Positions 1 through 8,703 of a DNA stretch of 38,652 nt are shown here, piece by piece (positions within the stretch are counted from its first letter, which is position 1; each line of letters starts with the position of its first letter). The DNA is from Nevskia sp. (GTDB taxonomy: Bacteria; Pseudomonadota; Gammaproteobacteria; Nevskiales; Nevskiaceae), in NCBI RefSeq assembly GCF_023266035.1, contig NZ_JAHFRY010000024.1, forward strand, positions 1 to 38,652. The letters are read 5' to 3'. A program made the translations under genes and the position numbers. The notes beneath the pieces were generated by a model that made no database searches, was not told where the DNA came from, and worked only from the letters and a program-made list of their open reading frames with translations.

Positions 1-568
1 CGTTGTTGCGCGAGCCCCAGGTGGCGCTGCCGTGCGGCTCGTTCTTCAGATCGATGCCGATCACCCGCGGCGCGCGGGTGTAGCGGTTGGCGACGAAGCG
101 CAGATCCGACAGCCACTGCGCCTCGCTGTAATTCGAGGTGTACCAGAGCTCGGCAATGCTGTTGCAATCGGCCCGGTGATGGTCGAGCAGGATGTACATG
201 CCCTGACGATTCAGCTCGGTGATCACTGCGTCGAGCACAGCCAGCGAGTTCTTGCCGGCAAGGTCCGGGTTCAGGCTGTAGTCGATGCTGCTGGTCGTCA
301 TCCCGTGCAAGGTGGCCGGACAGAACGGCAGGCGTACGGCATTGAAGCCCTGATCCTTCATCTGCTGGATCATCTGCTTCCAGTTCCGCGCCCACAGGCC
401 GTGAACCGTGTAGTTGGTGGTTTCGAAGCCGAACCAGTTGACGCCCTTCAGTTGCACGACAGCACCGCTGTCGTTGTAGATCGTCCGGCCGCTGACCGAG
501 TACGCAACGGCGTCCTGCTGCACGATCATGAGCGCGGCCATCAGTACCGCGGCCCAGAGCTTCTTCAT
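1..568 (-). CDS. GH5 family cellulase/endoglucanase, N-terminal part
   Basis: The 189 visible residues begin with a signal peptide (MKKLW, hydrophobic run, cut near VAYS). The (beta/alpha)8 glycosidase start follows: LKGVNWFGFE (about 40-49), then NAVRLPF with the conserved Arg79, LLDHH (128-131), and IDLKNEPHG, whose Glu177 is the GH5 general acid/base. GH5 enzymes of this type hydrolyse beta-1,4-glucans outside the cytoplasm. The gene runs off the window edge, so the nucleophile Glu and any carbohydrate-binding module are not visible. An in-frame ATG two codons upstream (574) is an equally possible start, and neither has a strong ribosome site. The 85 bases to the next gene hold nothing I recognise. 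Confidence 0.85.
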   Translation of the reverse strand, partial: MKKLWAAVLMAALMIVQQDAVAYSVSGRTIYNDSGAVVQLKGVNWFGFETTNYTVHGLWARNWKQMIQQMKDQGFNAVRLPFCPATLHGMTTSSIDYSLNPDLAGKNSLAVLDAVITELNRQGMYILLDHHRADCNSIAELWYTSNYSEAQWLSDLRFVANRYTRAPRVIGIDLKNEPHGSATWGSRNN

Positions 569-653
569 TGCCATCCGTGTCGCGCTGCGGTTCGATGAAC
601 CGCATAGCGGCCGCGACTATCGTGACCTGCAGCATCCTGCCGACGAATGGTTG

Positions 654-2582
654 TTAGTTACCGCGGAGCGCTTGTTCGATGAAGCGCTTCGGCACTCGCG
701 TCTTCGGCACCTGGTTGAGAAACCAGCGCTGCACATTGGTATCGATGCCGATGCCGTGCATGTAGTTGTAGAGCGCCTTGTTCAGGCTGACGCCGAGCGC
801 ATCGTGATCGACACCGGTCGGGTCGATGAAGCCGATGTCGTTCTTCGCGAAGCCGCCCGCCGCCTGCGGCACCAGCTGCACGCCGTACTCCGCAGGGTTG
901 AGGCCGACCGGCGAATGCACCGTGCAGGTGAAGCGGTGGAAGTAGCCGGATTGCAGGCAACCTTCCTCGAACAGCTGGCGCACGTATTCGAGCGCGTCGA
1001 CGGTGTCCTGCACAGTCTGCGTCGGGAAGCCGTACATCAGATAGGCGTGGACCAGCACGCCGGCCTCGCTGAACGCCTGCGTGACCCGCGCGACCTGCGC
1101 CACCGAGACGCCTTTCTTCATCAGATCCAGCAGCCGATCGGACGCCACTTCCAGGCCACCGGAAATGGCGATGCAGCCGCTGTCGGCCAGCAGCTGACAC
1201 AGCTCCGGGTTGAAGGATTTCTCGAAGCGGATGTTGCCCCACCAGGAAATGGAGACCTTGCGGCGCAGCAGTTCCAGCGCCAGCGCTTTGAGCACTTTCG
1301 GCGGCGCAGCTTCGTCGACGAAATGGAAGCCGGTCTGGCCGGTCTCGGCGATGATCGCTTCGATGCGATCGACCAAAGTCGTCGCGCTCGCCGCGTCGTA
1401 GCGGGAAATGTAGTCGAGGCTGATGTCGCAGAAGCTGCACTTCTTCCAGTAACAACCATGGGCGATGGTCAGCTTGTTCCAGCGCCCATCCGACCACAGC
1501 CGGTGCATCGGGTTGAGCATGTCGAGCAGCGACAAGTACTGCGTGATCGGCAGCCCGTCCCAGGTCGGCGTGCCGACCTCGTTGAACGGGATGTCGGTCT
1601 CGGTCGCGCCATTGAGATAGCGCACCGTGCCGGCTTCATCGCGAACGAACGCACGGCACAGCTGCTCGCGCGGACGCTTGCCGGCCAGATGATCGAGCAG
1701 CGCCAGCAGCGGCCGCTCGCCGGCGTCGAGCGTGACGTAATCGAAATAGTCGAACACTCGCGGCTCGGCCAGCTCGCGCAGCTCGGTGTTGACGTAACCG
1801 CCGCCGAGGCCGATGACGATGCTCGGGTTCTGAGCCTTGATCGTCTGGGCGATCCGGAACGCCGCGTACACCGCTCCCGGAAACGGCACCGAGATCAGCA
1901 CCACGGTCGGCGCGTGCTCGGCGAGCGCGGCCAGGGTCAGCTCATGCAGCAAGGTGTCGACGAGGTTCAGCGGTGCGGCCAGCGCATCGGCCAGCAGATC
2001 GAAACTCGGCTGGCTGGCCGCCAGCTTCTCCGCATAGCGAACGAACTCGAAGCGCGGATCGATGGCATCCCGCAGCACATCGGCGAGATCGTTCAGATAC
2101 AGCGTCGCCAGATGCCGCGCCCGATCGTTGATGCCCAGCGCGCCGAACGCCCAGGCCAGCGGATCGCCGCCGTCGTCGTCGACATAGACATCGAGCGAAG
2201 CAAAGCGCGGGCCTTCCGGCAGGAAGCGGCGCGTGACGATGCGGCTGGCAAGCGTCGCATCGCGGCCCTGCAGGAAGGCGATCACCGGCGCGATCGTCGC
2301 CGCGTAGCGCTCGTACTGCGCGACGAAGGATTCGACCGGCGCCGTGTGGATCAGCGTCGGCTGCGCCTTGATCGCCTCTTGAATGGAAGCGAGCCCGGAC
2401 TGGCTCAGCAGCCGCAGCACCAGCTTCAGCGCCAGATCATCTTGGCGCGCATCGACGCCATGCAGGCGCAGGAAGCCGGTGAGATAGGCCGTCGAGGGGT
2501 AGGGCGTGTTCAGCTGCGTCATCGGCGGAATCAGCGACAGCACGCGCGGGGCGGCAGTCGTGATTCCGCTGATGGCGCTCAT
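654..2582 (-). CDS. B12-binding-type radical SAM protein
   Basis: This 642-residue protein has an N-terminal Rossmann-like region of the cobalamin-binding type (VLSLIPPMTQLNTPYPS at 14-30; IVIGLGGGYVNTE at 255-267). A radical SAM core follows, with its cluster motif GCYWKKCSFCD (Cys377, 382, 385). The spacing is CX4CX2C, one residue more than the standard CX3CX2C. Later core elements include FHFVDEA, WWGNIRFE, ISGGLE and LMYGFPTQT. The start is ATG 2582; the open frame extends upstream, but that part overlaps the preceding gene and reads as its shadow. It follows the DUF442 gene by 23 bases on the same strand, so the two are likely co-transcribed. The substrate is unknown; related proteins do methylations or rearrangements. 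Confidence 0.8.
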   Translation of the reverse strand: MSAISGITTAAPRVLSLIPPMTQLNTPYPSTAYLTGFLRLHGVDARQDDLALKLVLRLLSQSGLASIQEAIKAQPTLIHTAPVESFVAQYERYAATIAPVIAFLQGRDATLASRIVTRRFLPEGPRFASLDVYVDDDGGDPLAWAFGALGINDRARHLATLYLNDLADVLRDAIDPRFEFVRYAEKLAASQPSFDLLADALAAPLNLVDTLLHELTLAALAEHAPTVVLISVPFPGAVYAAFRIAQTIKAQNPSIVIGLGGGYVNTELRELAEPRVFDYFDYVTLDAGERPLLALLDHLAGKRPREQLCRAFVRDEAGTVRYLNGATETDIPFNEVGTPTWDGLPITQYLSLLDMLNPMHRLWSDGRWNKLTIAHGCYWKKCSFCDISLDYISRYDAASATTLVDRIEAIIAETGQTGFHFVDEAAPPKVLKALALELLRRKVSISWWGNIRFEKSFNPELCQLLADSGCIAISGGLEVASDRLLDLMKKGVSVAQVARVTQAFSEAGVLVHAYLMYGFPTQTVQDTVDALEYVRQLFEEGCLQSGYFHRFTCTVHSPVGLNPAEYGVQLVPQAAGGFAKNDIGFIDPTGVDHDALGVSLNKALYNYMHGIGIDTNVQRWFLNQVPKTRVPKRFIEQALRGN

Positions 2583-2605
2583 CGGCTTGATTGAAGTGCT
2601 GAAGC

Positions 2606-3052
2606 TCAGGCCGGGCCTTGGGCCAGCAGCGCCGCAACCGCCGGCTCCATCGCCAGCAGGCCATGGGCGCGGCCGATCGCCAGCGCATCGTCGGTGGTGG
2701 TGCCCTGCAGCCAGGCAGCCCGCAGCGCGAACAGGGCGCCAACGCGGTTGTTGCTCGCGCAATGGACCACGGTGTTGCCGCCGCCGGTCTCGCCGAGCAG
2801 CTTGTCGAAAGCCTTGACGTTGGCCAGGGTCAGCTCGTGCGGGCCGGCTATCGGCAGATTCGCGTAGGCCATGCCGCAGCTCGCGGCGGTGGCGGCTTCG
2901 TCGAACTCGCCCTGCTCGGCGCGCGGCCGCAGATTGATGACGTGCTTCACACCGGCGTCCTTGAGCGCTGCGAACTGCTCGGGTGCCACGGCGCCCGACG
3001 TCCACAGGTTCTCGGTCGGGTGCTTCTCGTTCAGCAGATTCAGGCTGGTCAT
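2606..3052 (-). CDS. DUF442 / phosphatase-like protein
   Basis: This 148-residue protein resembles the DUF442 (beta-lactamase-hydrolase-like, dual-specificity-phosphatase fold) family. LWTSGAV near residue 16 and HVINLRPRAEQ (37-47) match the family's start. TVVHCASNNRVGAL contains the P-loop, with Cys98 and Arg103. No signal peptide is visible, so it is probably cytoplasmic. Family members are often annotated as protein tyrosine phosphatases or found fused to sulfur metabolism proteins; the substrate here is not evident. It is the first gene of a likely two-gene operon with the radical SAM protein, and diverges from the acyl-CoA dehydrogenase gene across 123 bases. Confidence 0.75.
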   Translation of the reverse strand: MTSLNLLNEKHPTENLWTSGAVAPEQFAALKDAGVKHVINLRPRAEQGEFDEAATAASCGMAYANLPIAGPHELTLANVKAFDKLLGETGGGNTVVHCASNNRVGALFALRAAWLQGTTTDDALAIGRAHGLLAMEPAVAALLAQGPA

Positions 3053-3175
3053 GGTCGTGGTGCGCCGGTGGCGAATGGGGAGCGAAAGTGTAAGCGCTGG
3101 CGCTGCGATGCAGTGCGCGTCCTCGCTGACCGCTGGGGCGCGAACCGCTACGCTCCCGGCATCTCAGCCGACCGG

Positions 3176-4348
<1,173 letters not shown>

Positions 4349-4395
4349 GGGTTCTGCTTTAGACGCGGATCAATTCATGCTTAGAACTCTTAAAA

Positions 4396-5241
4396 ATGAC
4401 CATCTCCAAAACTCCAGATTATTACAGACCATCGCTAGCTTCTCGTTTACTGACAACCCAATACCTAGGTTCTGAATTGCTGCAAGCAACTGGTTTCTTA
4501 GTTGTTCATAACGAACTCCCGTACTTGATCAGCAATTGGCATGTTTTTGCTGGACTGGCTCCCAATTTGGTTGGTGGTCGAACAATTCTTGATTCCAAAG
4601 GTTGTAGACTTCCAGATGCCGTGAAAATTAGGCACGTTCGCAGCGGTGATTATGTAAATTTCATAGAGTCTACAGAGAGCCTCGTTGATGAGTCAGGGCC
4701 GCTTTGGCTTGAGCATCCAGAACATGGGTCAATGGTAGATATTGGAGCTCTTCCTCTAACACAAATAAAAGATGTTGAAATTATTGCCCACGATCCGTGG
4801 ATGCCTATGTTCATACAAATTGGCGTCGGTGACGATCTTACTATCGTAGGGTATCCATTTGGCGTGCAAAGTCATGGTTTTGCTATATGGACACGTGGAC
4901 ACATAGCAAGTGAATTCGATCTTGACTATCAAGATCTTCCTTGCTTTTTGATTGATAGTCGAACTCGTGAGGGTCAATCTGGATCCCCGGCAATTTTCTT
5001 TAGGACGGGTTCTTACTTCGGAAAATTTGGGGAGATTATGATGGTCAAGAGGTCCGCCGAATTGGTTCTCACTCCAGGCCAACCAATCCCCGAAGATTAT
5101 GTTGTTCCTCACTCGAATGTCACTGAGCAGTTTCTCGGAATTTATTCTGGAAGAATCGACAAAGAATCGGACCTTGGTCGAGTTTGGAGACCTTCTGCAA
5201 TCCGCGATGTAATTGAACGAGGTGTTAGAGCTAAAATCTAA
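4396..5241 (+). CDS. Trypsin-like serine protease, stand-alone
   Basis: This 281-residue protein has the chymotrypsin-fold triad in order: His49 in LISNWHVFAG, Asp115 in SMVDIGALPL and Ser195 in REGQSGSPAIF (the GxSGxP motif). There is no signal peptide, PDZ domain or membrane segment, so it appears to be a cytoplasmic stand-alone protease rather than a DegP-type protein. The gene is strikingly A+T-rich beside its neighbours (a 60-base sample at 4441 is 42% G+C) and uses codons such as AAA, ATT and TTA that the flanking genes avoid. This points to recent horizontal transfer. No partner gene or effector domain lies beside it, so a role in defence or in regulated cleavage is only a possibility. 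Confidence 0.75.
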   Translation: MTISKTPDYYRPSLASRLLTTQYLGSELLQATGFLVVHNELPYLISNWHVFAGLAPNLVGGRTILDSKGCRLPDAVKIRHVRSGDYVNFIESTESLVDESGPLWLEHPEHGSMVDIGALPLTQIKDVEIIAHDPWMPMFIQIGVGDDLTIVGYPFGVQSHGFAIWTRGHIASEFDLDYQDLPCFLIDSRTREGQSGSPAIFFRTGSYFGKFGEIMMVKRSAELVLTPGQPIPEDYVVPHSNVTEQFLGIYSGRIDKESDLGRVWRPSAIRDVIERGVRAKI

Positions 5242-5250
5242 TTTAGGGCC

Positions 5251-5351
5251 GTAGGGCGGGAAAGCCGTAGGCGTATCCCGCCTTTCGAGGGCGCCGACTC
5301 CTCCATTTGGCGGGATGCGCGGCCAAACAGCCGGCCGCTTTCCCGCCCTAC
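5251..5351. repeat. Palindromic MITE-like repeat, copy 1
   Basis: A 101-bp element begins with GTAGGGCGGGAAAGC and ends with the exact reverse complement, a 15-bp perfect terminal inverted repeat. Inside are a second GTAGGC/CGGGATGCG pair and TATCCCGCC facing GGCGGGAT. It lies directly between the protease stop and the ribosome site of the HabA-like gene. A diverged copy in the same orientation is at 5819-5917. No coding capacity is seen. Confidence 0.75.
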
Positions 5352-5387
5352 GTTCTGGGGCGGATAACATATCGAGAGGGACAACCA

Positions 5388-5813
5388 ATGGACGATTCAA
5401 AGCGGCGGTTGCTTTGGCACGGGATGTTCCTGTTCCTGCTGGGCCTGTTCACCGGGCTCGCTGAAACCAGCTTCAGCAATATCCGCATGGGGCTGGCGGC
5501 TCACCTTGAAGGCGTCATGAACGGCACCTTCCTGTTGGCGCTGGGCGCTGTCTGGGCCGAGGTCCGCCTGGGGACTCGACTCAAGGGGGCAACGTATTGG
5601 CTCGTTCTGTATGGGGCCTACGCAAACTGGGCTGTCACGACCTTGGCTGCGATCTTCGGCACGGGTGCCTTGTCCCCCGTCACCGCGCCCGGTCTCAGTG
5701 CCGCACCCTGGCAAGAGCAGCTGATACAGGGCGGGTTCATGAGCGTCGGCTTCGCAATCATCGGTGCAGCGGTGTTGGTCCTTTGGGGTTTGCGTCGCTC
5801 TGCCTCGTCGTGA
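5388..5813 (+). CDS. HabA-like small membrane protein (hydroxylaminobenzene mutase family)
   Basis: This 141-residue protein has four predicted membrane helices (about 8-24, 40-60, 68-90 and 115-135). GLAAHLEGVMNGTFLLALG, following helix 1, resembles the (hydroxyamino)benzene mutase HabA/HabB family, and YGAYANWAVTT is also family-like. HabA proteins isomerise hydroxylaminobenzene to aminophenol, but many relatives have no tested function, so the reaction here is not established. The start ATG 5388 has a good ribosome site (GAGAGGG). The gene is bracketed by two copies of the same palindromic repeat, which may have carried it or simply inserted around it. Confidence 0.6.
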   Translation: MDDSKRRLLWHGMFLFLLGLFTGLAETSFSNIRMGLAAHLEGVMNGTFLLALGAVWAEVRLGTRLKGATYWLVLYGAYANWAVTTLAAIFGTGALSPVTAPGLSAAPWQEQLIQGGFMSVGFAIIGAAVLVLWGLRRSASS

Positions 5814-5818
5814 GGGCC

Positions 5819-5917
5819 AAGGGCGGGAACGCCGTAGGCGCATCCCGCCTTCCGAGACACCGACGGCTCCACATGGCGGGATGCGTGACCATACAGCCGG
5901 CCACTTTCCCGCCCTAC
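5819..5917. repeat. Palindromic MITE-like repeat, copy 2
   Basis: This second copy of the 5251-5351 element is in the same orientation. The right end CTTTCCCGCCCTAC is identical. The left end is slightly decayed (AAGGGCGGGAACGCC). The interior GCCGTAGGCG and TGGCGGGATGCG blocks are conserved. It sits immediately after the HabA-like stop and ends 33 bases before the VOC gene, so both copies lie just upstream of a start codon. Confidence 0.7.
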
Positions 5918-5950
5918 ATTCGACATTTTGTTTGTGCTGAGGAGATTCCC

Positions 5951-6346
5951 ATGTACATCCCACCCGGCTTCAACACCGTCACGCCGTACTTCTTCGTCCA
6001 GAACGCGGAGACCTTCATCAGCTTCCTGATCAACGGCCTCGGCGGCACGGAAACCTGCCGGACGATGCGGCCGGATGGCTTGGTCGCCAATGTTCAGGTG
6101 GTGCTGGGTACGTCGACAGTGATGGTCAGCGAATCATCGAAAGGTTATCCGGCCATGAGTGGCTCGTACTACCTGTACGTCGAGAACGCGGACGCTTCGA
6201 TGGCGCGGGCGATCAAGCACGGTGCGGTGCTGGAGATGGCGGTACAGAACATGCCGTACGGCGATCGGCAGGGTGGCGTTCGGGACGCTCACGGCAACAT
6301 CTGGTGGATTTCCGAGCGGATTGTCCACGCGCCTTATACGGCCTAA
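5951..6346 (+). CDS. VOC-superfamily (glyoxalase/PhnB-like) protein
   Basis: This 131-residue protein has the beta-alpha-beta-beta-beta pattern of VOC proteins: TVTPYFFVQNAETFISFL at the start, then VVLGTSTVMVSES, YYLYVENADASMARAIKHG, and the closing GVRDAHGNIWWISER. This resembles the PhnB/glyoxalase-like subgroup. Such proteins bind a metal or small ligand; enzymes, bleomycin-type resistance proteins and orphans share the fold, so no reaction can be assigned. The start ATG 5951 follows a clear GAGGAG ribosome site. It follows the second palindromic repeat and precedes the toxin-antitoxin pair by 116 bases. Confidence 0.75.
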   Translation: MYIPPGFNTVTPYFFVQNAETFISFLINGLGGTETCRTMRPDGLVANVQVVLGTSTVMVSESSKGYPAMSGSYYLYVENADASMARAIKHGAVLEMAVQNMPYGDRQGGVRDAHGNIWWISERIVHAPYTA

Positions 6347-6428
6347 GCCGTCGATGAATGCGCTCCTGGAAGCAACTGCGGCTCTCGCGTGGTTGCCGTC
6401 TTCGCAGTTTGACCATGCGTCCGAAGGC

Positions 6429-6457
6429 TTGTAGACGGTACGTCAGAGACGTATAGT
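6429..6457 (+). promoter_or_regulatory. Promoter and palindromic operator of the toxin-antitoxin pair
   Basis: A perfect palindrome, TACGTC-AGA-GACGTA (6439-6453), ends 9 bases before the toxin start. It overlaps a possible promoter, TTGTAG (6429) and TATAGT (6452), with 17-base spacing. The -35 match is weak and the -10 match good. The position suits autorepression by the XRE antitoxin or the complex. If used, the transcript would start at or next to the toxin ATG. Confidence 0.5.
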
Positions 6458-6462
6458 CCGCC

Positions 6463-6780
6463 ATGTTCACCGTCATCGAGACTCCCACGTTCTCGCGGCT
6501 CTGCGCCGACTACTGGACAGAGGAAGAGCGAGGTGCCTTTGCGGCATGGATCGCGGGCCACGCTGAAGCGGGCGATGTCATTCCGGGTGCTGGTGGCTGC
6601 AGAAAGGTGCGTTGGTCCCGAGCGGGTATGGGCAAGCGTGGTGGCGTGCGTGTCATCCATTACAACCAGCTCGCCGACGGGCGCATCTACTTGCTGCTCA
6701 TTTACGCCAAGGGCGTGCAGGACAACATCGCGCCTCAGGTACTACTCAAGATCAAGGAGGCCCTCAATGCCGATGACTGA
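6463..6780 (+). CDS. RelE/HigB-type toxin
   Basis: This 105-residue protein has the RelE/HigB small-toxin layout. FAAWIAGHAEAGDVIPG comes first, the basic KVRWSRAGMGKRGGVRVIHY strand pair lies in the middle, then IYLLLIYAKGVQDN and a C-terminal VLLKIKEAL helix. These toxins are ribosome-dependent mRNA interferases held inactive by the partner antitoxin. The toxin precedes and overlaps the antitoxin gene by 14 bases, the HigBA-type order. The GKRGGVR block and Tyr residues in the centre are the usual active-site region. A palindromic operator sits directly upstream. Confidence 0.85.
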   Translation: MFTVIETPTFSRLCADYWTEEERGAFAAWIAGHAEAGDVIPGAGGCRKVRWSRAGMGKRGGVRVIHYNQLADGRIYLLLIYAKGVQDNIAPQVLLKIKEALNADD

Positions 6781-7078
6781 AAAGAAGTTGAAGGCTCGGG
6801 ATGCCAAGCGAGATCTCGGTGCCGAGTTGCTGGCGTCCGTGCTGGAAATGAAGTCAGAAAAAATAGGGCGCGTGCATGAGATCGCCCTTTCGGAGGTCAC
6901 ACAGGCGCGGGCCAAGTCAGGGCTGTCCCAGTCGCAGTTTGCGCAGGTGCTGGGCGTCTCGCCGCGTACGCTCCAGGAGTGGGAGCAAGGTCGACGCAAG
7001 CCCTCGGGTGCCGCCCAGTCCTTGCTGGCCATTGCGGCCAAGCGGCCAGACGTTATTCGGGAAGTCTTCCAGTCCTAG
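6767..7078 (+). CDS. XRE-family antitoxin (HigA-like)
   Basis: This 103-residue partner has a helix-turn-helix at about 52-95: SGLSQSQFAQVLGVSPRTLQ, then EWEQGRRKPSGAA. Such antitoxins neutralise the toxin and repress the operon by binding the palindrome upstream. The start ATG 6767 has a strong AAGGAGG ribosome site (6754-6760) inside the end of the toxin gene, so translation is coupled and probably more efficient than the toxin's. A terminator hairpin lies 35 bases after the stop. Confidence 0.85.
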   Translation: MPMTEKKLKARDAKRDLGAELLASVLEMKSEKIGRVHEIALSEVTQARAKSGLSQSQFAQVLGVSPRTLQEWEQGRRKPSGAAQSLLAIAAKRPDVIREVFQS

Positions 7079-7112
7079 CCCTACGTCGCCCGAGTCGCTG
7101 ATTACACAGCAC

Positions 7113-7147
7113 GGCGGGACACGCCAAAGGCGGTCCCGCCTTGTTTC
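7113..7147 (+). terminator. Rho-independent terminator of the toxin-antitoxin operon
   Basis: GGCGGGAC pairs with GTCCCGCC (7113-7140), with an inner CGCC/GGCG stem and an AAA loop. It is followed by TTGTTT. The T-run lies on the plus strand only, so it ends the antitoxin transcript rather than the converging outer-membrane gene. Confidence 0.75.
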
Positions 7148-7156
7148 AAGCCACGA

Positions 7157-7873
7157 TCAGAACTGGAAGCGCACGCCGCCGCGCACCGAGCTGTAGTCGG
7201 ACTCGCTGAAGTCGTCCTGCAGGTTGGTGTAGCGGTATTCGCCGAACAGGCTGGTTTCGCGGGTGATCTTGTAGCTCAGGCCCACGAGCATATCGACGCC
7301 GTCGGCGCGGGCGCTGTCGTTGTTGTTGTTCTCTGGCTCCAGGCTGATGTAGCCGAGGCGGCCGTAGATCTGGGCGCGGCGTGAAGGATTGAATTCGATG
7401 AGGCCGCCGACGTCGTAGCCGGTGGCTTTGCCGTTGGTGGTGTCGCCCAGGTAGGTGGTATCGACCTGCTGGTTGACGTAGTGCGCGTAGCCACCCAGCT
7501 TGAATTCGGGGGACAGCGGCATCAGCAGGCCGCCGCCGAGGCGGAATTCGTCGAGCTTGTACTTCACGGTGGAGCCGGCGAACTGGTCATCGGCATTGGC
7601 GTAGGTGTATTCGCCGCCGAGGAACAGGCCAGGACCGAAGAAGATCTTGCCGCGTACGCCGAGGTCGTAGCCATCCGGGTTGGTGGCGTCGAAGCCATCG
7701 TCGATGGTCTGGAAGTTGGCGCCGGCGAAGGCCGAGACGTCGACCGTCGGGTTGCCGTAGCCATCGTCGTTGTTGCCGCGACCGTGTCCGCGGCCGTCCG
7801 CGTAGGTCGACAACGGGGCGATGACGACTGCCATCGAGATCAACACTTTGTTCAGGTTCTTGGACATGGTCAT
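7157..7873 (-). CDS. Outer-membrane beta-barrel protein
   Basis: This 238-residue protein has a signal peptide (cut near STYA-DG), then a polar Gly/Asn/Asp linker and about eight alternating amphipathic strands, such as LFLGGEYTYANAD and FKLGGYAHYVNQ. It ends in the classic outer-membrane signature VRGGVRFQF, with C-terminal Phe for BAM recognition. It is probably a small 8-strand barrel; a YfaZ-like identity is possible but unproven. Starts at 7873 and 7867 are both plausible. It is on the same strand as module L but shows no copy of that module's promoter motif upstream, so it is likely not part of it. The 195 bases upstream hold no recognised site. Confidence 0.75.
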   Translation of the reverse strand: MTMSKNLNKVLISMAVVIAPLSTYADGRGHGRGNNDDGYGNPTVDVSAFAGANFQTIDDGFDATNPDGYDLGVRGKIFFGPGLFLGGEYTYANADDQFAGSTVKYKLDEFRLGGGLLMPLSPEFKLGGYAHYVNQQVDTTYLGDTTNGKATGYDVGGLIEFNPSRRAQIYGRLGYISLEPENNNNDSARADGVDMLVGLSYKITRETSLFGEYRYTNLQDDFSESDYSSVRGGVRFQF

Positions 7874-8068
7874 GGTCGCTGCGCGGGGTCCTGTGATGGC
7901 CCGGATTGGGCCGTTGCGTGCCGGGTCGCTGCACGCTCCCAGAGCTTGGGAGCAGCTGCGTCATCGAGCGACGCAAGATTGGCCGTTCGAAGCTGAGCGC
8001 TTCCTGAACGGCTCCATCACTTTCTACACGAAGCACCGGCAGGGCCGTGTCGACCCTGCCGCGAGACC

Positions 8069-8632
8069 TCAGTTCTTCGGCGGATTGATCCGGATCGTGT
8101 ATTCGCCAACCGTGGTGTTCTTGACCTTCGGCATCGCGAACATGCCGGCGCCCTTCGGCAGCGGTTCCGCCACGGTCTGGATCAGGGTGAACACCGCGGG
8201 CGTGCCGTCCGGAATCTCGGCACCGGAGGTGGACGTGGAGATGATGCCGCTCCAGCTACCGCTGCCTCGGACTTCTTCGCGCAGCACCAGGATGGCGTTC
8301 GTGTGCACGCCGCAGGCGCCGAGCCAGCCGATCTCGTAGCTCAGCGTCGCGTCCTTCGGCGCCTTGTATTCGATCTTGATCGGCTGCTGATCCTTGAGCA
8401 CCTCGCCGGCCTTGAACGGCACGCTGACGCCGGGCGCGCTGAAGAACACGTCATGCACGCGCAGGTATTCGGCCATGGTGTCCGGCGGAATCAGCTTGCA
8501 GCGGGCGTTGGAGACATCCGGCTTGATGATCGGCGCGGCCATGCTGGCAAGCGGCGCGGCGAGCAGGCCGAGGCCGAGGCCGAGCGTGGTGGTGGCGAGG
8601 ATGCGCAGGCTTGGCGTGGCGTGGATCGACAT
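8069..8632 (-). CDS. Exported protein of unknown function (module L)
   Basis: This 187-residue protein begins with a signal peptide, cut near ASMAAP. The mature part is rich in beta strands and Thr/Ser/Gly, with two Cys (in NARCKLIPP and LGACGVHTN) that could form a disulfide. A likely immunoglobulin-like sandwich is suggested by the strands VREEVRGSGSWSG and GEYTIRI. I recognise no family. The second of two close ATGs (8632) is preferred because GGAG lies 8 bases upstream; the first (8638) leaves only 2. It has its own module-L promoter copy (8667-8693), which ties it to the sigma-kinase system. Confidence 0.7.
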   Translation of the reverse strand: MSIHATPSLRILATTTLGLGLGLLAAPLASMAAPIIKPDVSNARCKLIPPDTMAEYLRVHDVFFSAPGVSVPFKAGEVLKDQQPIKIEYKAPKDATLSYEIGWLGACGVHTNAILVLREEVRGSGSWSGIISTSTSGAEIPDGTPAVFTLIQTVAEPLPKGAGMFAMPKVKNTTVGEYTIRINPPKN

Positions 8633-8666
8633 CGGCATGACTCCGGTGGGTGGTCTTGTCTGGATA

Positions 8667-8693
8667 GACGCGAAGCAGCGAGCGATCACGACA
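8667..8693 (-). promoter_or_regulatory. Module-L ECF promoter motif, copy L4
   Basis: On the minus strand TGTCGTGATC starts at 8693 and CGTCTATCC at 8670, so TGTC and CGTC starts are 23 bases apart. It fills the gap between the 149-residue gene's stop and the 187-residue gene's start. The form is that of an ECF -35/-10 pair. Confidence 0.75.
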
Positions 8694-8703
8694 GGCTGGC
8701 GGT

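Noticed and set aside
528-2594. A 688-residue open frame on the plus strand opposite the radical SAM gene
   Set aside because: It mirrors a real coding strand in G+C-rich DNA: Arg/Gln/His-rich, no domain, no ribosome site.
7157-7873. Outer-membrane barrel as part of module L
   Set aside because: It is adjacent and on the same strand, but no TGTCGTGAT/CGTC motif lies upstream.
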